A DNA stretch of 64,000 nt from NCBI GenBank assembly GCA_033060915.1, contig CM065386.1, positions 11,889,501 through 11,953,500 of the forward strand, read 5' to 3'. How positions within the stretch are numbered: position 1 is the first letter of the stretch; the number at the start of each line of letters is the position of its first letter. This document shows positions 1-12,988 of the stretch, piece after piece. The notes beneath the pieces are model-generated. The model was given only the letters and a program-made list of their open reading frames with translations. It made no database searches and had not been told where the DNA came from. Position numbers and translations under genes: made by a program. Source of the stretch: Euryodendron excelsum. Lineage: Eukaryota > Streptophyta > Magnoliopsida > Ericales > Pentaphylacaceae.

Positions 1-2266
1 AATTCCTAAAATCTCGCATTAAGAAAAATTTTCAAAACGAAACTATGCACATATGTTATAATATTATATCGCTCTTACTCATCTCTGTTAGGCTCACATT
101 GAATCTCTATAGTTTTCTTTCTAATGATTAATCTCTATATTTCATCTCATATTTTTTTTGTATGCATAATTATTGTGAATTCAGTTGTCCTTTGTTCTTT
201 TTTTTTTTTTTTTGGTATCTTTATGACTTTTGTGTAATTTACTAATTTTTAATTTTTTTTGGATACTATTGGTAAATTTATCATTGTATTCTCTTTGTCT
301 AATGAAGCCTCTATTTTGATTTGTTATTTACTAAAGTTCAGAACAGATTATCATCCTTTAGAGAAGTTGAAAAGAACTAAAGAACTTTTGAAAGTTTAAG
401 AGTGGAGAAAGAGTCATGAAACTTGAGCAGAAGTTTAAAAGTTTAGGAAGAGCCAAGGAATTTTTGAGTAATTGAAATTTTTCTATTTCTTATTCATTTT
501 TTCTTTCATTTTTCTTTTCACTAGGAGTTTATCATTGCATTCAATACTTCAGTAGTTGGATTTTATTACTTTTCTTATTCATTTTTCCTTTATTTTTTCT
601 TTTTACGGTTTGTCCATCAAGGAATTTTTTTGCTTTTCGTTAGACATAATTGCTATTTCATTTTGATTCTTTTCTTTTTTCTTTTTATGTAGAAAAGAAA
701 TCACTGCCCTAAATTAATTAGCGATGGATTATGCATCCTTTATTCTGTCCATCTAAATCTTTTGTCTCAGCCATTTCATAATATATCATGTGTTGAAAGA
801 ATACAAATGGTTTGTCAATGAAAATTGCACATTTAAAAAAAAAAATTTAGAACATGTACGTAAATATAAATTGTATTCCTTTTTAATTGTACATTTTTTT
901 TAAAATTGTACATTTTGATGCTTGAATACAATTTAATATTGTTTCAAATTCATTCTTACCAACAAAATCGCGTCAATATTAGGTTAGATTATGTTAGATG
1001 AGATTAGATATGCCACATCGAGAGAGAATTTAGGAAATTAAAATCAGTTGCCTAATAAATTAAAAATTCTGACCACATTTTATAGTATTCAAAGTTTAAA
1101 AAATCTAAACAAAAAATTTAAATGTAGTTGGGAGAGAAGATTTGTTATGGAAAAATTGCGTTGGATAAGACATGACAAATGGAGATTAGATATGGTAACG
1201 CGTAATTCAAAATTAGAATTTTTCTATATTTTTAATGGTGATATATGTTTCCCATGTTAGATTTTTTCTATATTTTTTAAAATAACACATTTAATTCAAA
1301 ATTAAGACCGCATAGCATCTTTGGTTGTCATAATGGAAATTCCTTCCTTTTTGTTCATGTCCAAGATTTGAATCTCTTTATCTATATAAAGAGATTACAA
1401 AATTTTTAACTACACATTCTATAATATACAAAATCTGTGAATAACACAATATTCATTATGCTATTAGAAACAAAAAGGAATTTTATATATTAGTAAACTT
1501 TCGATATATTTTAACTGTGAATACCCATCTTACATATACGAGAAAAGTATACAACTTCTCTGCATCTATATCCCAAGAAAAAAAGAAACAAATCTTTGCA
1601 ATATTACTACTAACAAAAAAAAAAAAAGGCGACATTTCCTTGAAATTAAAACTCCCTAATTCGTTTAGTTTTCTTAAAGCACTCCCTATTCCCTATTGGT
1701 CAAAATATCTTTTTAAGCATGTATTTTATTATTTATGTTTGAATAAATATTTTTTATATTGTTCTATATATAAGTATAAAAAGAAATATATATGAATTAT
1801 ACCTCGATATTGGAATCAATTCATAGAAATTATTGCATCACTGGAGCACAAAAAAACTTAAAATTAAATCTTATTAGTAATTCCACTAGAACAAGAGCCC
1901 TTAGCTAATAGTTTAATTATTATCTTAGTTTCATAAATTATTTTTGTTACCTTAGTTAATACTTTAATTTTTACAATTGAAAAAGAGACCATGAAGGTAG
2001 CAAGCGTGCGATAGCGCCCATATTACCGCACGATCGCACACTCACGATTCAAATATCAGCAATTTCAGGGTCACTTCTGTTTTACGTCTCGTTTTCTCTC
2101 CTCATCTCGTGATAGCGCCCTAGGTTCTTCATCCAGTGACTAAGTTCATCTTTTTTGTTGGTTTGCACTGGTTAATCGTCATTTTGGTAAGGTTCTTACT
2201 CCCTAATCTTCTTTGTTTGATGTTTTTTCCATTCTAGGGTTTCATTGTGTTAGATTTGGGATAAGC
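1..2266. other. AT-rich intergenic sequence, no gene seen
   Basis: Strongly AT-rich with many T and A runs. The two longest open frames (1048-1260, 1517-1795) are low-complexity, Lys/Phe/Ile-rich and resemble nothing I know. The right part (about 2000-2266) is less AT-rich and leads directly into a polypurine tract and LTR. It may therefore be the internal 3' end of a decayed retrotransposon. Confidence 0.6.
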
Positions 2267-3476
2267 AAAAAGCTAGTTGGGGAGTGTGATTGCCCTCCAA
2301 AAGAGCAATCTACATGACTTAATTAGTTAATTGTTAGACTTAGGGTAGGTTTATTTATGTTGTTTTAATCTTAAGTAATCACTAACTTAGTTTATTTGGT
2401 GTAAACAGGATTCTCATGGGAAAAAGGACAAATTCGATTGAAATTGTAAACAACCGTTCGAAAGGTAGAGAAGGGCATTTGAACGCCCTGTTCGAAAGGC
2501 AAGGCTAGCGTTCAAACGTTATGGTGAATCATTTGAACAGTGTGTCAAATAGGGTCAACTATCAGAATCAGGTTCGATTCGCGTCAAAAAATTTAGAGAG
2601 CTGAATTAGAGTCAAATATGCGTCAGAAAGGCGTTTGAATGGGCGAACGCCAGTGTACACCATTTGAACGCTTAATGGGAACTGTAGATTTTCAAAGCCT
2701 ATAAAAGCTGGGATAGGTCTCCTATTTTGGATATAGTTAGTTTTTACGAGTTTTAGGTTTTCTTTAAGAGTTTTAGGAGTAGATTTGAGTAGAAATTTAA
2801 AGCTTTTTTTTGTAGTCTTTCAATTCTTGTAATTAGATTAAACAATTTTCAATAGATTTCAATATACATTTGCGTATCTAATTCTCAAATTGAGATTAAT
2901 TGTGAAGATATTGGATGAACAATGGAAGTAACTAGGGTTTCAATGATTTTATCTCATTCTTCTTAATTCTTTGGAATCAAAGTTTAGATATTTATGAAAA
3001 CTTAAATGTTTCATTATGCTTGGAATATTTATGCAAAAAATCCTAGTTTAGTATATTTATTGCACAAGTCGATGGTATGCATCTATGATTCTAAACTTGA
3101 TTTATTCTATGTTTGGTTGTTAAAGAATAAAAGTTTTTTTTTTCTCTAAATCTTCTGAATCAAAGACTCACGACGTATTCAATGATTTGAGTTATCAAAA
3201 ACCTCCATTTGAATTTTGAGTGAAGCAATTGATTGGAACAATTGGTTTTGATATTTTCTTTTATTAATTCTAAATAGTTTAGATTAGTTAAAACAAAATC
3301 TTTCAAAACTATCTTCTTTTTATTTTATTGAGTGTTTCCCAAGGGTTTCTGAACCAAGGTAAGTTTTTTTGAATGCGCTAACCCTCTTCCCTATGGATCG
3401 ACCTTGGACTTTACCGAGTTATTATTACATTGCGGTCGTGCACTTGCGGTTTTATCATACATTTCTGGAGCGATCA
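2267..3476 (+). mobile_element. Polypurine tract plus 3' LTR, Athila-like subfamily A
   Basis: The LTR runs from TGATTGCCC at 2287 to CGATCA at 3476. It is preceded by AAAAAGCTAGTTGGGGAGTG (2267-2286), a polypurine tract close to the one before the LTR at 48234. That makes this a 3' LTR rather than a solo LTR. Inside are the head hairpin (GATTGC/GCAATC), a cluster of TTCGAA and TTTGAA palindromes (about 2447-2672) and a TATA box, TATAAAAG, at 2700-2707. The block GATTTGAGTTA near 3187, which most LTRs here share, is also present. The tail around 3390-3450 resembles the tail of the LTR at 20172. No internal coding sequence is recognisable to the left. Confidence 0.8.
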
Positions 3477-4701
3477 GTTTCAAAAATGGACATTTGACTT
3501 GAAATAAGGGTTATGATTGAGGGAAAGTTTTGAAAAGAAAATTTGATTTGAAATAAGGGTTATGACGTACCTATAAAGGTTGCCTATGTATCTCATTTGG
3601 CGAGAATTAGATCATTCGTAGTTCGTGTTGGAGCACGACTTTGGAAATGGATTCTTGAAGTCTTAAAAGGTTTTTGAAACTTGAGTAGTTTTGACTTGTA
3701 TATGGATTTGGAGATTTTTTAAAGTGCCTTTGAAATACGACTTGGGATGTTTTGAAGTATTTTTAAAAGTAACTTCAGAGGGTTTTGAAATATTTTTGAA
3801 ATAACTCAAGGGAGTTTGGAAATATTTTTGAAACAACTCAAGGGAGTTTTGGAATGTTTTTGAAACAACTCAAGGGGGTTTTGAAATGTTTTTGAAAGCA
3901 ACTCAAGAGAGTTTAGGAATATTTTTTAAATCAACTTAAAATAGTCTTGGAATCTTTTGAAAGTTTGATTCGAAGATTTTGAAAATGGAATTTAGATTTT
4001 TTTGAGAAGGGTAAAAGCTCTTGTAAACTTATCTTTGAAAAGCTTTTGTATACCTTATGAAAGGTATGCTGAACATCTCATCACCTTTAAGAGATTAGTT
4101 ATTGAAAAACTAAACTCCTTTAAGGCTATGATTTTGGAAAGCATTTTTAGAAAAAAGGGAATGAAACTTCCTTTAGAATTTTGAAGACTTTTATGGTTAG
4201 GAAACTCTAGTTGGATATCTTACTTTTTTTTTTTTTTGAATAATCTTAACCATGGAAGGACTAAGGTTGCTTCAATAGTGTGATTTTTGAAAATCATTTT
4301 TGGAAAGAAATTTTGAAAGACATTTAGGGTTTTGGAACCCTAATATGAACCTTGAAGGTTACACTTAATGTATCACTTTCTTTTAGATACCCTAACCATG
4401 AGAGGGTTAGGACCACCTTAGGGTTGAGAGTTTTTTTTTTTTGAAAAATAATTTGGGAAATAGTTTTTGAAAAGGTTAAGTGTCTAGTCACTTTTGTTTT
4501 AGACAAGTTTAAAAGATCTCTTGAAAATATTTTTAAGAGAAGAAAGCATTTGAAAAGACTTTTGGAGTTAGGATTTTTGAAAACTCAAGAGAATTTGATG
4601 TTTTTGGAAACTTTTTGAAAGATCGCTTGGAATTTTAAAATGTGGTTTGAAAGAGGAATGGAATTGGAGACTTGGAGCTCACTAACCTTGGTTAGGTTAA
4701 C
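3477..4701. repeat. Decayed repeat region with degenerate short tandem units
   Basis: About 3720-3990 consists of five or six diverged copies of a unit of roughly 40 bp built on AACTCAAGGGAGTTTT followed by GGAATATTTTTGAAAC. Related text recurs at 7740-8230, on the far side of the solo LTR at 4702-6510. The two flanks therefore probably belong to one older repeat split by that insertion. No protein domain is recognisable. Confidence 0.6.
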
Positions 4702-6510
4702 TGATTGCACCTCAAAAGTGCAATTATTTGTCTCTAATGTGCCTTTATTAGGCTTAGAATAGGTGTATTTGTATTATATTATTTGTATACTGTGAATAAT
4801 CTCAAATTGGTGGTCTTCTCAGGTTTTTAATGCTAAAGAGATGGAGTTGGAGCTTTAATGATGATCTAGGACTTGTGGCATGCAAAACGAGAAAATTTTG
4901 TTGGGCAAAATCATGCGAAAGGGGGTCATATTTTGCTATGGATGTCTGAATGATCTGAGTCCTACACCGTTGGAAAGATCTCATGAAGTTACAAATGTTT
5001 GTGTCTAATAGGCATCGACCAATTTGGCTTTGAAGGGTCTCAAAATCAAGAAAAAGTGAAAACAGGGGAAAATTACCATTCGAACGCCCAAACCCAGCGT
5101 TCGAATGGCCCGAGACCTAAAAATTAAAATTTTGCCTTGCCATTCGAACCTGTGTTTGGTCATTCGAATGCCAAGGCAAATTTCAGAATTTCACTGAAAA
5201 CCTATCTCGGTATTTTGGACATAGCGTTTTACTCTGATCTCCGATTGAGTTGATTTTTACAGCGTTGGAAAGACTTCAAGGGCTACAAATTTTTCTCGAA
5301 TGTGAATTGGCTGAATCGATCTTTAAAGTGGTTAAAATCGAGCTGCAACAGATGGATAAAAAACTGGTTCAGAGTTCGAACACCCAGGCAGCCGTTTGAA
5401 CGTCCCGAGAGCTTGCATCCCAGAATTGGTCAGGCGTTCGAATGCCAATTGAGCCATTCGAACGGAAAGGAAAAAATCTGACAAATTTTAGGTTTTGAAC
5501 CTTGTACCTATAAATACCCATTTTCATTTTTGTTCAACACATGGAAGCTAGGGGCGGCGAGAGGCGACCATTTTAGGTAGTTTTCATAGTTTTTAACTTA
5601 GAATAGCTTAGATTTAATTTAGTTATTGTTTCATTGTACTTGTAATCTCTCATACATTAGTTTTAATACAAGTTCTTCAATTTCTTGCTTTAAATCTGTG
5701 TTTCCACTTATTGTCTTGCTTTAAATTTGTATTTCTAGTTTGTATTCCTTTATTTCGAAGTTCTTTCTTGTTGAATATGAGTAGCTAACTTCCCCCATCT
5801 CAGGATTGAGCATGAAAACCGATTGGAGGTCTTGGTTGACCATAGGAGGGTGTATTTTGGATTTTCAAGCTAAATATTGTGTTTGTATTGTTCTTGTTGT
5901 TCTTCATTCTAGAAACCATTGAAAACTTGGTCGATTGGTTATGTCCGGTAATGGGTATGCGTGAGTCTTCACTCAGTATATACGTTGCGTGAACTGATGA
6001 CATTCGTCCATGAATCTATAAACTCGATTTATTCTAGGAGTTGAATTTCTAAAGAATACCTCGTTTTTATCGCTAAAACTTTCGAATCCGAAACTCACGA
6101 CGTAGTTGAAAGATTTGAGTTATAAAATTATCTCCTTTCGAATTCCAAGACTTGAAATTGGTTGGAACAATTGATCCCAAGACTTTAATTTCAGTTTGCT
6201 TTAATTTAATTGTCTAGTTATTAATTGCTTTAATTTTCATTGCAATAGTTTAGGAATCCAAAACCCCATCAAAAGCTAAAAGATTTTTGGTCCTTTTATT
6301 TTTCTTTTTATTTTAGATCCAATTCCTCACATAATTGCAATTCAATCCTAGGTTAGTTTGGTGGGAGTTGAGTGCTAGAGCTTAGATTTGGCTAGGTCCC
6401 TTGGGAGAGAACGATACCAGTTTTGTCCAGTTTATACTTCATCACGACCCCCATACTCTTACAGGGTAACTAACTCCAATTGTAAGAATACTACATTTGG
6501 GGGCGAGTCA
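4702..6510 (+). mobile_element. Solo LTR, Athila-like, with perfect TTAAC target duplication
   Basis: This LTR of about 1.8 kb starts TGATTGCACCTC and ends GGGGCGAGTCA. The 5 bp on each side are identical (TTAAC at 4697-4701 and 6511-6515). There is no adjacent primer site or polypurine tract, so it is a solo LTR left by LTR-LTR recombination. It carries the head hairpin (ATTGCAC/GTGCAAT), a long cluster of ATTCGAACG and CGTTCGAAT motifs (about 5083-5470), and a TATA box TATAAATA at 5509-5516. Its last 150 bp closely match the LTR at 57849-59433, so the two belong to one subfamily. Confidence 0.92.
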
Positions 6511-7399
6511 TTAACCTAAGGTTGGTATGACTTAGGATTAACTAACTACGGTTAGGTTAACCTAAGGTTAGGTAAGGACTGCTAAGGACAGACATTTTTA
6601 TAGTCCTTTTTACACTCTAGTTTCCAGAATTCAACACGTGTACTTAATAATTGCAAGGAAACTGGTAATTTACTAATGCCGGTTGCTTAAAAAAAAAACA
6701 ATACAAAATTGTAAGATTTCTAGTTTGGAGTAGTGGGATTAAATAGTTAAAAATTATACAAATCTTCCCCAATGTTTCCCCTCGGATTAAATTTTATTTC
6801 TTTCATTCTATCCATGCACCAACATCCCTTCACCTGCGTTCTTCCAAACGCAACTAACCAGTTTGTCATTGCTGCTGCCATCGTTGATGAAGATACCACA
6901 GTTAGGGGTGGCGGTGGCGTTGATCCTACAACCACATCGTCTGGTTTTCCCTCATTAACCCTGGGTCCCTTCACTCTAGAGTCCCAAAGTTCTCTCAGAC
7001 TGCCAAAGAGAGCCTTTTGTCATTATAGGCATAGAGATTTTGTCGAAAGAGATAACTTATTGCACAAGAAGAAGGAAGACTAGTGTTGGCAAGCTCGAAC
7101 GAAGATGAAGCGTAACTTCCACAATAAAGAAATTTTTTGCGTGGGTGGGAGGGACAATGGACGGTAAGAAAAGATTGTGGGCCGGCGACAGTGGGAAAGA
7201 GTCTTTGGGGAAGGTACAGCGGGGAACTTTTGTTGCTAAAGGGGATTAAAGTTCGACAAAAGAAAAAGTATAGTACAACTTTCTTTTTGGTTTTTTCAAT
7301 TTGATTTCTCAATTCGGTTGCCAGAAATACCATCAAAAGAATTGCCACATGTCTTGGAAGCGACTGTTAAAAGGCCAACTGAATAATCGACTATCCCTA
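6511..7399. other. Intergenic sequence, no recognised gene
   Basis: Begins with several copies of a TTAGGTTAACCTAAGG-like palindromic motif (6511-6570). The open frames on both strands at 6747-7348 overlap each other, lack any domain I recognise and look like chance frames in locally GC-richer sequence. Confidence 0.45.
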
Positions 7400-9350
7400 G
7401 CATTGCCCAGGTTAACTAACTTAGAATAGGTTAACTTAGGATTTGGAGGTGTCCTAGGGTTTAGCCAATTAGGGTTGAATTAACTTAGGGTTTTGGAAAG
7501 GTGGTTTTGAACTAGGGTTTGGACTTAGTGGTTTTGGAATAGTGGTTTTGAACTAGGGCTTGATCCTAATGGTTTTGGAAGGGTTGGAAAAGTGGTTTTA
7601 TGCATGAAAATTGAAAAGGTATATTGAAAGCCAATATTTCATGTAAAAATCTTATCATTTTATGTGAGAAACCTTATCATTTTATATGAAAAACTTGAAG
7701 AAGTGTTTAGAAAAGTATCATTCTATGTAAAACCTTTTGGAAAAACAACTCAAGAGTGTTTTGAGTTTTTTAAAACCATTTTATCGAAACCACTCAAGCA
7801 AGTGTAGGGTTCATTTGGTTTATTTTTGGAAACCACTCGAGAGAGGGTTTCATTGGGACCATTCCAAATACTAACCTAAGAGAGTTAAAACTTTGAAAAT
7901 CAATATATATAGAATAAGTCATTTTGAAGACCATTTTGGTGAAAACTCAAGAGAATGTAGATTTTGAAAATCTTTTTTTGAGAGGGCTGTTTGGAAAACT
8001 AGTTTGACAAAATGAAAACCACTTAAATGAGCAAAGGCTCATATGGTCGATTTTGTGAAAACCACTTAAAAGATGGCTCCATTAGGACCATTCCAACCTC
8101 AAAACTCAAGAGAAATAAAACATTGAAAACTTCCTTAAGAGAGGGTTGTTTTGAAAGCTTTGAAAACATTGAAAACCTCTTTCAGAGAGGGTGGTTTTGA
8201 AAACTATTTTTTATGCAACCTAAAAAACACAATGATGCAAAGGTATATATTAGGGGTTTTAGGAGGGTTTTTTAAGGCATGAAAAGCTAGGGTTCTTGGC
8301 TTGAACTTCAATAAACTCCAATTTAAAGAACTTTAGAAGTACTTTTTGAAAACCATTTGAAAATGAACTTTGAAGAACACATGAAGGTAAAACCAATGCT
8401 AGTTTGAAAAAGGTTTGAAACACAAAAATGAAGCCAAGGCAAGCATAACATGAGCATTATAACAACTAAGATGTAAAGGGTCATGAATATGCAAGGTTAG
8501 GTTATACCACATAGCAAGAAGCTTAAGGCCCATACTATTCTCAGTTAGGCTTATGAGAGGTCCCCCAACCGGTGGTTCTCACAAGCATTCATCTAAGCAT
8601 GGCCTAAGAGCTCACTTGTTGCAAGCACACAAGAAGAGGTGGTTGACGATTGGTTTTAAAAAGAAAGCATAGCTCAAGTGAGCTAGGAGGGAGAAAAGAC
8701 AAAAGGGAATATCATAAGCTTAAATAGAAGTTTACCTTTGGCCTTTAGACTTCTTCAATCCACCATGGTTGAAGGAGCTTGAGCTTGAAGAGGCTTGAAT
8801 CTTTGAGAGACTTGAAATTTTTGGAATTTCAGAGGTTTTGGAGCTATTGTGGTAGAGTTTTCTCACTGTCTTTGTTTTTGAACTGAGCTGGGGGTGGCCT
8901 AGTATTTATAGGCCAAAAAAATAGGATGGGGCGTATGTGCTACATGCGCCAAGTGTGACCCTCTCATAGGGTGACACGTGGCACTACCCCACCTTAGGAT
9001 GCAAGGCAAGTATTGTCCAATCTAATCAAATTTTGGGTGCATATAGCACACGCTCCGTCCCTAGGATGTGTGCTTTTATTTGACGATGCGTTTTAATCAG
9101 GTAAGTGGGATTTAAACCAACACCGGGATGTGTGCTTTTATTTTTCCTGAGTGCTAGAAAAGTATCATTCTTTGAGCCGTAAGATCATGATCTTCAGGAT
9201 ATGTTATTAACCATCAAACCGTATCGATAAAAATCCTATCACTCAGGCTTTGAGGAATTTCCTAATGTGCACACTTTTCAAGTCATTTGACGGTACGTTT
9301 TAGTTAGGGAAGTGAAGAAAAAGTGAACTTTAGTGGAGCGTCTATGATGT
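7400..9350 (-). mobile_element. Decayed LTR-retrotransposon remnant, probable minus-strand LTR promoter
   Basis: The left half (7440-8400) repeats phrases such as 'aaaaccactcaagagaggg' also seen at 3720-3990. On the minus strand there is a good TATA box (CTATAAATAC, about 8907-8916). It is followed by a pyrimidine- and A-rich leader ending at an ATG near 8766, the layout of an LTR U3/R promoter. Repeats of GATGTGTGCTTTTATTT occur near 9064 and 9126. No coding domain remains and neither end can be placed, so the class is inferred. Confidence 0.45.
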
Positions 9351-9414
9351 ACTCCGGTTTGATTCCCAGAGCTGATATGGTTAGAAAAAGTGCCCGAGTT
9401 ACTAGGGAAAAAAT

Positions 9415-9891
9415 GGTCATTTTGACCCAAACTTGCCAAAATGAGGCCGGAATAGACTGAAATGGCATATTGAATATATCGGATTGTTCGAGAATAGTCT
9501 TAGAAAGGTGGACTTACTGTCTTGAGAACTTAGTACTTTCTCAAAGACATGCTAGAGTGCTCGGGGGCAAAATGGTTATTTCGACTAGGTATCATTGGAA
9601 TGGATTCAGAGTTGACTAGAATGACGAATTAAACATGTCGGATTGTCCAGTGACAGTCCTAGAAAGGTGAACTTACCATTTTGAGGACTTAGTACTTTCT
9701 CAAAGACGTGCCGAAGTGCCTAAGGGAAAATTGGTCATTTTGATCGGATACCACCAGAATGGGTCTAGAGTCGGCTAGAATGGCATATTGAACATTTGGA
9801 ACTGTTTGGAGATAGTCTTGGAAAGGTGGACGTATCATCTCGAGGACTTAGTACTTTCTTGGAGATGTGCAGGTGTGCCTAGGGGCAAAAT
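9415..9891. repeat. 159-bp tandem repeat, three full units
   Basis: The phrase GGTCAT or GGTTAT that opens each unit occurs at 9415, 9574, 9733 and 9892, an exact 159-bp spacing each time. Within units the phrases 'ttagtactttct' and 'agtcytagaaaggtg' recur in register. Units are clearly diverged from each other, yet no indel has changed the period. A partial fourth unit follows 9892. Confidence 0.9.
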
Positions 9892-11154
9892 GGTCATTTT
9901 TTACCATATCGGACTAGCAAGCGCCAGTGTTAACCTAGGTTTACGAGTGCTTCCATCATTCTAATGGTTGTGATGAGTTGGTTTTTGAAAGGTCACTGGT
10001 TTTTTTTTTTTTTAGAAACGTGCCATGGCCAAGGGGCGCTTTTAGTCTCGTGACACTGGGTTGTTTACGGCGTATCATTGTCGATCTGTTTATTAGTGAT
10101 TTTTTTCCACTCTAGTGGTTTAAAGGTTTGTAAGTGTTTCTGTCGCTCCGACGGTGTTGATGTTTGTTCTGGACATTGCTTGATCTCGAGAAGTTGTCGA
10201 ATGCTAAGAGGCATAATAAACATTTTACATTGGCAGGCTAGCAGATGCCAGAAGTGAATCATTTAAGGTTTGTGAGTATTTTTGTCACTTCGACGGTTTT
10301 AGTGATGATTCCGGAGATCACTTGATCTCAGGAAGGTGCTTGGAAAGCCTAACGGCATTTTGGTCATTTCGATTTTGGTGGGGCCCTCAAGGCCCAGAAG
10401 CGACCGCTTTGACAGGACTTGAGTTTTGAAAGACCAGTTTGAACCGGAGATTGCTGAGCAGGTAAAAATGTTACAATTGTCACATTTCACTAGAAGAAGC
10501 AAAAACTTTGAAAAGTGAAATTTGTGGGACTCCTAATTCTTTTTTGTTGTTTTTCAAAAGTCATTTGGTGGTTTTTTCAAAGTCCTCACATAACCGGCAA
10601 GTTTATAAAGAAAGAATCAGCAATCCTGTCGAGTATTCAATATAAAGTAACACTATGAATTTAGAAGTTTATGCTCCATGTGGTCCGTGAAGTAACAATG
10701 AGAAAAGAAAAAGCTTAAATAAGACTTCTTCCCATTCAAGTTTAAATTCAATTATTTTGTACTCATGTACCCAAAAACTGAAGTATAAATTATCTTGTAC
10801 TCTCAATATATGCAAGAGCAAACATGGCTTCCAATACCCAGAAGCTAGCACACCAACACTAATAGTATGGAAGCAGCGTTGTATAACTCAAATAATATAC
10901 AAGCGTGATTGGCCATGAAATGAATCCAACCTAAAGGGAATTCAATAAAAAAGGAAATAAAAAATAACATGAAGATTGATCATGGTACTAAAATAATAAT
11001 CCAAACTATGAAAACTAATTCAACAGAAGGAGTGATGATCAGAAGTGACCTTATATTTGCCTAAATGAGAGCAAGATACATACAAATGGGATTTGCCAAA
11101 ACTAAGATGACTGGCCTTCAATCTGCGTTCAAGATGAAATTATTTTGCACATTC
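9892..11154. other. Intergenic sequence with a second, shorter repeat pair
   Basis: Two diverged copies of 'aaggtttgtRagt' followed by 'cgacggt' lie about 142 bp apart (about 10123 and 10265). A loose relative of the 159-bp repeat phrase (TTTTGGTCATTTCG) is at about 10349. The rest shows no coding sequence. Confidence 0.5.
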
Positions 11155-11189
11155 ATCTTGAGTTTGGAGTGGGAAAGAGTCTTACCAGT

Positions 11190-11655
11190 GATTCATTTGG
11201 CACTATCTTCGATCAATAGTTAATGCTATGTTTGCATTAAGTCCACGAAAATTCTTGCTATTCGAAAGTCCAAAGTTTGGTGTTTCATATCACAACCTAG
11301 CAAAAGATTGATGGTTTTGGGATACTTGTGAATACTTTTGCAACTGGACTCATTGTGAAGGTAGAGGATACCTTGTGCAATGCCCATAGCAATTTCAAAG
11401 TGGATTAATTGGTCACTAGAGTAGTACTTTTCTATTTTGATCTACAAAATTATAATTCATGTGAGTTCTATGTCAGTTTATACAATAAAGCAAGGACTCC
11501 ATTAAAACATTGGTATTGAAATTACTCAAATCAGCTTAATGGTTGAGTCTGCAAACAAAAAGGTTTTGTTGGACTTATAATCATAGATTAGCATCCACTC
11601 TTCTCCTTCAATGCAACACAAGATAAAGGCTGTCGGCTGTCTCAAAAAGTGTGAG
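11190..11655 (-). pseudogene. Receptor-like protein kinase fragment (DUF26/S-domain type)
   Basis: Two exon-like pieces read on the minus strand. The upstream piece (about 11544-11655) gives CCIEGEEWMLIYDY, matching the kinase hinge region that normally reads GCC-x-EGEE-x-MLIYEYM. The downstream piece (about 11210-11415) gives FEIAMGIAQGILYLHNES, then a degraded catalytic loop in which HRDLK has become HKYPK. A degraded DFG follows (DFR), then ARIF and, after a frame change, RGLNAN. The order and spacing fit the exon structure of cysteine-rich and S-locus receptor kinases of plants. The catalytic Asp is gone and there are frame breaks, so it is dead. The N- and C-terminal parts of the kinase were not found. 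Confidence 0.75.
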
Positions 11656-12810
11656 TTCACGTTCTTCCAAAATCAATTTTTTAGATGGGAAAGCATTTCT
11701 TCGAACATCTAAGAAGCCTATTTTTTTTTTTTTTTCTTAAATGGAAACAATTAAGTGGCACCCAAATTTGTGAGTTGCTTGTAAAAGAGCCTACACAAAT
11801 TTCACAAATCCTATTCCATGATAACCAAACAACACAGAGTTTATTGCTGACTTTGTTTAAAACTTTTGTGTACCAATCTCAAACTATCAATAATTCAACA
11901 TGAAATAGAACAAACACAAATCAAAGCCAAATCACAAGATATGTAGTCTCCTATCATAAATACAAATGATTCACACCTCGAGATGGAGCTACAACTTATA
12001 GAATCTGATGTGATAATTTATTGAATGCTACACTTGAATAAACCCTCAACGTTACATACACAGTTCGCCATGGGGAACCTGGGTTGAAAATTTGTCCTGA
12101 AATATATGAAATATATGTTTTGTGGCTAACGTAAATGGAGGAAGGATATAAATATATAAAATCTACCTTTGGCGGGTAACGCACTGAGGAAGGCTTGAAA
12201 CGTTGGTTGTTGGTTTTGAAAAGAGAAGAGAGCTTTTCTGCTTCACGATTGATCGCAAGGATGGATAATGGTTACAAAAGCAGGCTTGAATCGTTTCGAA
12301 AAGTCGCAGCGGGGGGAAATGTCATTTGTTTTCTCACGAGGGGTGTATGTGGAACTACAAGTGTGGACAACAGTTGGGCAGGCTTCCCTCTTTTAAAATA
12401 GTAGAGATATTATTGCAAAAAATGTTATTATCACGTCATTCTGTTTAAATTTAGAGTTGTAATAACATGTGCCCTTAAAATATATTTTAAAAAAGTCCAA
12501 GAGTGTTATTTTAATATAGTAGAGTCTATCCTTGCATTAATTTCCACAGTTTTCAAGTTGTTTTTAAAACTATGTAATAAATGCTTTTAACTATACTACC
12601 CAAATGTCTAAAGTAACCTTTTTAAGTAGTTTGTGTATATGTATAGGCAGTAGAAGGCTCACACATTTTTGTTTCTAACTATTTAACTGATGGTATAGAA
12701 AAATATATTTAATACCATGATGATGTCACTTAAGAAATCCAACTAAGCAACACGAAATTTGTTGCATTGCAGAGTCACGCATTGTTTTTTCTTCTATTTT
12801 GTTTTCTTTT
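11656..12810. other. Intergenic sequence, no recognised gene
   Basis: No domain or repeat of note. The open frames at 11685-11903 (plus), 11996-12184 (minus) and 12195-12401 (plus) have no recognisable similarity. Confidence 0.5.
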
Positions 12811-12988
12811 TTCCTTTGATGGATAAGATAAGATAAAGGTTATATCTAGACATTTAGATCATGTTTAATAAAATAACAAAATAATACTTTCACTTTTTTT
12901 TTTTTCCTTTGATGGATAAGGTAAAGTAAAAATTATATCTAGACATTCAAATCATAGTTAATAAAACAACGAGATAATACTTTTACTT
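12811..12988. repeat. Tandem duplication, period about 93 bp
   Basis: Two copies of a unit starting TTCCTTTGATGGATAAG, at 12811 and 12904. Both continue through 'ttatatctagacatt' and an 'aataatactttYac' end. They differ by scattered substitutions. Confidence 0.8.

Noticed and set aside
2560..2585. GGTTCGATTCGC considered as a tRNA T-loop or Pol III B box
   Set aside because: No acceptor, D or anticodon arm can be placed upstream. The motif is one member of the TTCGAA cluster in the LTR.
6747..7348. Overlapping open frames of 75 to 117 codons
   Set aside because: They overlap on opposite strands, lack recognisable domains and lie between repeats. Chance frames are more likely.
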